DNA of 64,000 bases. Source: an uncultured Eubacteriales bacterium. Its GTDB lineage: Bacteria > Bacillota > Clostridia > Oscillospirales > Acutalibacteraceae. The stretch lies in contig CAKSEH010000003.1 in assembly GCA_934446475.1 (NCBI GenBank), forward strand, positions 1 through 64,000, in the 5' to 3' direction. The notes beneath the pieces are model-generated. The model made no database searches. It was not told where the DNA came from and saw only the letters and a list, made by a program, of their open reading frames with translations. This document shows positions 59,218 to 64,000 of the stretch, piece by piece; positions within the stretch are counted from its first letter, which is position 1; each line of letters opens with the position of its first letter. Both the position numbers and the translations under genes were made by a program.

Positions 59218-59982
59218 ATGAAAATTTTTATTATAACGAGAAAACGGCTTATGATGTGCATATGCGCTATGGTTACTCTTATTGCAGTTGCTGTAACATC
59301 AGTTGCGGTCTTTGCGGGCGGCGAACGGAAACTGCCTATCTACTGCGTCGAAACTGATAAAAAACGGGTTGCAATAAGCTTTGACGCCGCCTGGGGAAAT
59401 GACGATACACAGGCGCTTATCGATATTCTTGCCGAATATAAAGTCCCGGCAACGTTTTTTGTTGTGGGAGCGTGGGTCGATAAATATCCCGAATCGGTAG
59501 AAGCTCTTTCCGCAGCCGGTCATCAGATACAAAATCATTCGAATACTCATCCTCATATGACTCAACTGTCAAAACAGCAAATTGCCGACGAAATAAACTG
59601 CTGCAACGAAAAAATCAAAAGCATAACCGGAGTCTGCCCTACACTCATCCGTCCGCCTTACGGCGATTATAACAACAGCGTTGTGGAAACGGTAGAAAGT
59701 CTTAAGATGTATACGATACAGTGGTCTGTTGACTCTCTTGACTGGAAAGATTCCGCAACACCGCAGAGTATCTGCAAAAGGGTTACGGAAAGCGTAAAAC
59801 CGGGAAGTATAGTTTTGTTCCATAATGATGCAAAGCATACTCCCGAGGCACTTCCGACTATTTTAAAATGCCTTAAAGACGATGGATATGAATTTGTTTT
59901 CATCAGCGACTTAATTTATAAAGAAAACTATGAGATCAAACACGACGGGACGCAGTGTAAACTGAAAAGCAGCGCCGAATAA
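59218..59982 (+). CDS. Polysaccharide deacetylase, PdaB-like
   Basis: A 254-residue exported NodB-fold enzyme. An N-terminal signal/anchor helix spans about residues 12-33. The NodB motifs are in order: AISFDAAWGNDDT (metal Asp), HSNTHPHM (H-x3-H), LIRPPYGDYN, WSVDSLDW and IVLFHND. It deacetylates N-acetylated wall sugars. The stretch RKLPIYCVETDKKRVAISFD resembles PdaB, which acts in spore cortex formation, so a sporulation role is possible. Its ribosome site lies in a hairpin just upstream. A strong terminator follows. Confidence 0.88.
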   Translation: MKIFIITRKRLMMCICAMVTLIAVAVTSVAVFAGGERKLPIYCVETDKKRVAISFDAAWGNDDTQALIDILAEYKVPATFFVVGAWVDKYPESVEALSAAGHQIQNHSNTHPHMTQLSKQQIADEINCCNEKIKSITGVCPTLIRPPYGDYNNSVVETVESLKMYTIQWSVDSLDWKDSATPQSICKRVTESVKPGSIVLFHNDAKHTPEALPTILKCLKDDGYEFVFISDLIYKENYEIKHDGTQCKLKSSAE

Positions 59983-60062
59983 GGCGTAGGCTGACTGGGA
60001 TTGAATGCACTTCAGTTTCACTTACCGGACATAAGACGCTTTAATTTGATAATATGTAAACG

Positions 60063-60092
60063 AAAAGACGGTGCTAAACGGCACCGTCTTTT
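60063..60092 (+). terminator. Terminator of the deacetylase gene
   Basis: AAAAGACGGTGC and GCACCGTCTTTT, a 12-bp perfect stem, running into TTTTT and then the start of repeat copy F. Confidence 0.85.
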
Positions 60093-60151
60093 TAAATCGG
60101 AGCAGCGCTCTGCTTTGCTTGCAAGCCACGCAAAGGAGCGTTAGGTTATAT
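60093..60151 (+). repeat. Palindromic repeat family R, copy F (internally deleted)
   Basis: It has the family start TTTAAATCGGAGCAGCGCTC and the end GCGTTAGGTTATA, but both hairpins between are lost. It therefore marks the two true borders of the element. Confidence 0.7.
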
Positions 60152-60219
60152 TACCGATGGATTTTTTGTCGAAACGCTTTGTTAAAATAAAAACATAATA
60201 ATAAATTTGTTTTCATCGG

Positions 60220-60248
60220 TTGACATAATGCGTGCAAGAATATATAAT
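60220..60248 (+). promoter_or_regulatory. Promoter of the glucosaminidase-cohesin pair
   Basis: TTGACA (60220-60225), 17 bases, TATAAT (60243-60248), a perfect consensus 33 bases ahead of the ATG at 60282. Confidence 0.85.
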
Positions 60249-60281
60249 TACAGTGTATATATTGTAAAGTAGGGGCGTATT

Positions 60282-62072
60282 ATGTCGAAATATAAAAGAC
60301 TTTTAAGTGTAGGGCTGTGCATATCAATTCTGATTTCTTCCCTTATATTTGACAGTATTCACGCTTTCGGCGAAAATAAAAAGGGAATAGTAAACGGAAC
60401 CGATGTGTGGCTGAGGAAAGAACCGAATACAGCCGTTTCAACAAGGATCAAAAAGGTGAATTATCCTGAAACCGTCGAAATTATAGCAACCGTTTCAGGT
60501 ACGGTTGCCGAATCGGGATACGGTGACAAATGGTACAATGTAAGGATAAGCGACGGCACTTTGGGGTATATTTACGGCAGATACATAACCGAAATAAACA
60601 CAGGTTCGAGCGAATCGTTTGAAGAACAACTGGCAAAATTCCCCGATAGCTATAAGAGCCTTATAACGGCACTTCACAATATTTATCCGAATTGTCGGTT
60701 TGAGGCGGATATTCTTAATATAGACTTTGAAGAAGCAGTCCAAATACAGTTTTCCGAACTTAACAAAAAACAGGTTCAGTCAAGTAAGCCTGATTCCTGG
60801 AAATCTATGCAGGATGGCGCTTATAACTGGACTACAAATACCTATACCTCAAACAACGGCGGCTGGGCGTCCGCCGCAAAATCGGTAATAGCTTATTATG
60901 TCGATCCGAGGAATTTTTTAAATACAGACGGAATGTATATGTTCCTTCAGCAGTCGTATAATCCCGCAACGCAGACCGAAGCTATGCTTAGAAACACCGT
61001 TAAGGGCACATTCCTTGAAAACGGATACGGCTCGGATGCCGATGCCTACATAAAAGACATCTTTGAGGCTGCAAACAAAACCGGCGTAAGTCCGCTTGTT
61101 CTTGCGGCAACGATCATCGTAGAACAGGGAACGGGCGGCAACTCTGCGCTTATTTCCGGATCTTCGGGATATTTTAACTTCTTTAATATCGGAGCTTCGG
61201 GAAGCACCAAAGAAGATGTTATAAATTCGGGTCTTAACAAAGCCAGGGAAAAAGGCTGGGATACAAGGCGGAAATCAATAATAGGCGGAGCGGAAACCTA
61301 TGCCGACGGATATATAAACAAGGGTCAGGACACCTATTATTACAAGGATTTTAATTACGCCGTGAACTATCCGTCTTATATTTACCATCAATATGCACAG
61401 AGTATTTACGATGCTTACACAAACGGTTCAAGACTCAGAAGAGCTTACAGCACCATACCCACGGCAACGCTCTCGCTTGTATTCAGAATCCCCGTATTTA
61501 AGAATATGCCGTCGTCTCCGGTTGAAAAACCTGCGGAAAATACAAATAAAAACAATTTTTATTTGACCGGAATGAGCGCTAATGGTTTGAGCCCCGGATT
61601 TTCAATGTATAATCAGAGCTACTCACTTTCCGTTTCCGGCAACACGGTGATAAAGCTGAGCGTTCCCGAGGGGGCGAGCGTGATATCTCAGAAAACCTAT
61701 AACCTCTCTCCCGGAACACAAAACATAGTTATAACCGTTCAGGCGCAGACAGGCGATACAAATAACTATACCGTAAGGGTTACGGCACAGTCAGCCTGCA
61801 CTCTTATTGCAACGACCGACGATACACCTATAGATCCCGACCCGGGTCCGACGCCCGATCCCGGGGTGACTACAGGCAAAGGCGATATCAATAAAGACGG
61901 TAAAATTGATATAATAGATTTTGCCATACTCAGAAGTTATCTGCTTGAGATTACAAAGCTTACTTCCGAACAGGAGAACGCAGCCGATGTCAACGGTGAC
62001 GGTAAGGCGGACATAATAGATTTTGCAATGATTAGAAGTCATTTGCTTGAAATAAATATAATAAAATGGTAA
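60282..62072 (+). CDS. Secreted N-acetylglucosaminidase with SH3, cadherin-like and dockerin domains
   Basis: A 596-residue exported protein. Signal peptide at 1-30 (ends near IHAFG). A bacterial SH3 domain lies at about 35-110 (VWLRKEPNTAVS ... YGRYITE). A glucosaminidase (LytD/GH73-like) domain spans about 190-390 with VLAATIIVEQGTGGNSALIS and YFNFFNIGASGS. A cadherin-like beta-sandwich covers about 428-505, then a Pro/Asp linker, and a type I dockerin at 534-592 with two calcium loops, DINKDGKIDIID and DVNGDGKADIID. It cleaves peptidoglycan glycan strands. A dockerin on an autolysin suggests it docks to a cohesin, and the next gene, 13 bases on, encodes a cohesin-like protein. Confidence 0.88.
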   Translation: MSKYKRLLSVGLCISILISSLIFDSIHAFGENKKGIVNGTDVWLRKEPNTAVSTRIKKVNYPETVEIIATVSGTVAESGYGDKWYNVRISDGTLGYIYGRYITEINTGSSESFEEQLAKFPDSYKSLITALHNIYPNCRFEADILNIDFEEAVQIQFSELNKKQVQSSKPDSWKSMQDGAYNWTTNTYTSNNGGWASAAKSVIAYYVDPRNFLNTDGMYMFLQQSYNPATQTEAMLRNTVKGTFLENGYGSDADAYIKDIFEAANKTGVSPLVLAATIIVEQGTGGNSALISGSSGYFNFFNIGASGSTKEDVINSGLNKAREKGWDTRRKSIIGGAETYADGYINKGQDTYYYKDFNYAVNYPSYIYHQYAQSIYDAYTNGSRLRRAYSTIPTATLSLVFRIPVFKNMPSSPVEKPAENTNKNNFYLTGMSANGLSPGFSMYNQSYSLSVSGNTVIKLSVPEGASVISQKTYNLSPGTQNIVITVQAQTGDTNNYTVRVTAQSACTLIATTDDTPIDPDPGPTPDPGVTTGKGDINKDGKIDIIDFAILRSYLLEITKLTSEQENAADVNGDGKADIIDFAMIRSHLLEINIIKW

Positions 62073-62085
62073 AGGTAATTTAAGG

Positions 62086-63708
62086 ATGTTTAAAAGATTA
62101 AATTCGGTTTTACTTTCAATTTTTTCGGTAGTTATTATGCTCGGCTCTTTTTCGGTGCCGGCTGCTGCCGCAGCAAAAGCAAGTCTTTCACTTAACCCAA
62201 AAAAGAACAGCTATTCCGTGGGAGAAACATTCAGCATAACCGTCGGATGTTCGGCAACAGGAGATACTTTTTTCGGTATAAAAGCCTCTTTGACTTTCGA
62301 TGAGAGTGTAGTTAAATGTACAAATGCCGCCGGCGGTACTTCTTTTGCGGGTAAGATTAATTTTGTTGATCCATTAAGCGGAGAAACGAGCATAAATCAT
62401 ACAAAAACCTTAACATTCCAAACTTTAAAAGAAGGAAACTGTTATTTTAATTACAGTGCAATACCGGCTTCAACTAAGGAGGAATATCCGTCTTCTGCGG
62501 GGTGGACGATAAAAGTTGCTAATCCTGCTCCTGACCCCACTCCCACTCCCACTCCTGTTACCCCGTCTTCAAACGCAAATCTTGCCTCACTTAAAGTAAG
62601 CGGAGCAACCCTTTCACCGAGATTTGCTTCTAACAAAACAGACTATTCCGCCAGCGTTCCTTATACCACAAGCAAGGTTACCATAACCGCAGGCGTTGCC
62701 GATGCGGGAGCAACGGTTGCCGGCGCAGGCACTATTGATCTTAAGGTCGGCGAAAACAAAAGGACTCTTACCGTAACGGCAGCGAGCGGCGCAAAGAAAA
62801 GCTATAATATAACCATAACAAGGCTTGCGGAGGATGCAGCGGCACCCGTAACACCTCCCTCAGAACCTAAAGATGATCCGCTTTCAGTAAGCGCAGAGGG
62901 AACAACTAAAAAAATAATGCAGGATATAACTTCAATGACCGTGCCTGCAGGGTTTAGCCAAACTACTGTTAAATTTGATGATATAGATGTGGGTGCGCTT
63001 ACCGAAGCAGGCGGAAAATACACACTTTTTTATATTTCAAATGACGACGGTACCGATCCCGATCTGTATTATAAAAACTCAAACGGAGAATATATCCGCC
63101 TTTGCTATTTAACAGTTAATAATAAATTTTATATAATTGAAGAACCCGGAAACGGATATCCGCCGAGCGGTTGGCGTTCGGGTGCGCTGAAACTGCCGAA
63201 CGGGTCGGCTTTTGCCTTTGTTTCCGAGGATGAGAGACTTTCGGATTTTTATGTCATTTATTGCTATACCGACGGCGGCTCTCAGTTTTACAGATACGAT
63301 TCACTTCAGGGTTCAATTCAGCGTTCTCCGGATTTTGCACTTACGTCCGAAGTTGATAAAAAATTAACCGCAGACAGCGGAAACCTGTTCACAAAACTTA
63401 AAAATAAGTTTAAAAATATGTCTCCGATAGGAGCCGCCGTAATCGCTTTGGCAGTATTATTAACTGCGGGAATAACCGTTCTGGCAATATTTGTTGTAAA
63501 GAGAACTGTCGAAAATAATAAGCGAGCAGATCAGCACAGCGGCATAGCTCCGAACAACGCTTTTTCCGCACAGCTGAATGGATACTCATCCGGGGACGAT
63601 CATATACATACCCAAATGGATATTGATATGGATCTTCTTGACCCCGAGATAAATGAGGTTTCGGATGATAAAGAAGAAGCGCTTTTTGAAAACGGAGACG
63701 ATAATTAA
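62086..63708 (+). CDS. Membrane-anchored protein with cohesin-like and cadherin-like domains
   Basis: A 540-residue protein. Signal peptide at 1-30 (VPAAAAAKA). Residues 32-146 form a cohesin-like beta-sandwich (NSYSVGETFSITVGC, GIKASLTFDESVVKCTNAAG, TLTFQTLKEGNCYF). A Pro-Thr linker follows. A cadherin-like domain lies at 165-247 (LASLKVSGATLSPRF ... KSYNITITR), the same type as in the glucosaminidase. Residues about 266-440 are an unrecognised domain. One membrane helix at about 448-471 is followed by KRTVENNKR, giving N-out/C-in topology, and a 69-residue acidic tail in the cytoplasm. It would display a cohesin on the cell surface for the dockerin of the preceding enzyme. The cohesin call is by pattern; a generic CBM-like sandwich is the alternative. 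Confidence 0.75.
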   Translation: MFKRLNSVLLSIFSVVIMLGSFSVPAAAAAKASLSLNPKKNSYSVGETFSITVGCSATGDTFFGIKASLTFDESVVKCTNAAGGTSFAGKINFVDPLSGETSINHTKTLTFQTLKEGNCYFNYSAIPASTKEEYPSSAGWTIKVANPAPDPTPTPTPVTPSSNANLASLKVSGATLSPRFASNKTDYSASVPYTTSKVTITAGVADAGATVAGAGTIDLKVGENKRTLTVTAASGAKKSYNITITRLAEDAAAPVTPPSEPKDDPLSVSAEGTTKKIMQDITSMTVPAGFSQTTVKFDDIDVGALTEAGGKYTLFYISNDDGTDPDLYYKNSNGEYIRLCYLTVNNKFYIIEEPGNGYPPSGWRSGALKLPNGSAFAFVSEDERLSDFYVIYCYTDGGSQFYRYDSLQGSIQRSPDFALTSEVDKKLTADSGNLFTKLKNKFKNMSPIGAAVIALAVLLTAGITVLAIFVVKRTVENNKRADQHSGIAPNNAFSAQLNGYSSGDDHIHTQMDIDMDLLDPEINEVSDDKEEALFENGDDN

Positions 63709-63765
63709 AAGTAGGGTGTATTACAGAGTCGCTTTTCAGAGCGTGTTATATCGCCTATTTTGTTA

Positions 63766-63793
63766 TTGACTTTTATAAAATTTATGATATAAT
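63766..63793 (+). promoter_or_regulatory. Promoter ahead of tRNA-Leu
   Basis: TTGACT (63766-63771), 16 bases, TATAAT (63788-63793). A perfect terminator hairpin begins only 17 bases further on, so most transcripts may stop there. Confidence 0.7.
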
Positions 63794-63809
63794 ATTTTTC
63801 AGCGGTTTT

Positions 63810-63841
63810 AAATTGAATCCCGAAAACGGGATTCAATTTTT
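63810..63841 (+). terminator. 13-bp terminator hairpin between promoter and tRNA-Leu
   Basis: AAATTGAATCCCG-AAAA-CGGGATTCAATTT followed by TT. It may end the cohesin gene transcript from upstream as well as the short transcript from 63800. The following bases contain a 12-base direct repeat, CTGAAAAGTAAG, twice (near 63859 and 63877). Confidence 0.8.
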
Positions 63842-63942
63842 ACCGTCTGCAGAATCAGCTGAAAAGTAAGATTTATCTGAAAAGTAAGCTCTGCCTCGGA
63901 AAGTCCTCACCGTGTAAAAATCAGAGGATAAAAACTTAATAT

Positions 63943-64000
63943 GCGGGTATGGCGGAATAGGCAGACGCGTTAGATTCAGGTTCTAATGATCGCAAGGTCG
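63943..64000 (+). tRNA. tRNA-Leu (anticodon CAG), cut by the window end
   Basis: GCGGGTATGGCGGAATAGGC starts the acceptor and D arm. The anticodon arm TTAGA-TTCAGGT-TCTAA gives CAG. A long variable arm begins GATCGCAAGGTCG, typical of class II leucine tRNA. The T arm and 3' end lie beyond the window. Confidence 0.92.

Noticed and set aside
2689..60151. CRISPR or REP arrays made of the family R repeats
   Set aside because: Copies are single, far apart, in both orientations and of unequal length, with no spacers or cas genes.

Overview
The window looks like chromosomal DNA of an anaerobic low-to-moderate G+C Bacillota, most likely class Clostridia and plausibly an Oscillospirales/Ruminococcaceae relative. 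The pointers are strong AGGAGG-type ribosome binding sites, frequent TTG/GTG starts, a minimal SufBC system, a glmS ribozyme, a PdaB-like deacetylase typical of spore formers, and dockerin- and cohesin-type modules. This assignment comes from gene content only.

Layout. 1-600: a 5' piece of lgt joined to the 3' part of a large serine recombinase gene, then tRNA-Pro(CGG). 1069-2645: birA-bioY behind a BirA operator. 3013-9817: a leftward operon running sufC-sufB-dgoA-dgoK-glycosyltransferase-rfbD-rfbB-rfbC, with a 59-aa small protein after it. 10000-20092: a rightward run of polA, a phosphatase-RimI fusion, tsaD, a lipid kinase, mreB, mreC, mreD and mrdA, with a MITE between mreD and mrdA. 20400-24735: a MinD-like ATPase, mgsA, hisS and aspS. 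25175-31168 (mostly leftward): secDF, an aspartate-type aminotransferase, a phosphoesterase and a Nudix hydrolase. 31365-38858 (rightward): an M14 peptidase, glmS behind its ribozyme, a three-domain sugar transferase and guaA. 39211-49537: a leftward ten-gene unit encoding all the steps from DAHP synthase to chorismate plus the Phe/Tyr branch. Then come a CarD-like regulator, a DUF421 protein, rplJL behind an L10 leader, an AraC regulator divergent from a four-gene sugar operon, htpG, a PdaB-like deacetylase, a dockerin-bearing glucosaminidase, a membrane-anchored cohesin-like protein, and the start of tRNA-Leu(CAG).

How the genes work together. The largest themes are envelope building (mreBCD, mrdA, rhamnose genes, glycosyltransferases, M14 peptidase, deacetylase, glucosaminidase, cohesin-like protein) and aromatic amino acid synthesis. 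The aromatic operon is preceded by a canonical promoter, a 24-codon leader ORF rich in Tyr and Phe, and an intrinsic terminator with an alternative antiterminator pairing, which reads as ribosome-mediated attenuation.

Repeats. Two families are scattered through the window. One is a roughly 270-bp MITE with 22-bp terminal inverted repeats and flanking TA dinucleotides: two clear copies and one doubtful relative. The other is a 50-175-bp palindromic element in six copies, whose two stems vary in sequence while keeping base pairing. It resembles structured right ends of IS200/IS605 elements, but no transposase or TnpB is present here.

The best candidates for something not yet described are the adjacent dockerin-autolysin and cohesin-like membrane protein, the aromatic leader-peptide attenuator, the covarying palindromic repeats, and the PIG-L deacetylase/NagB-like/PfkB/aldolase operon, whose NagB-like enzyme lacks key catalytic-site residues.
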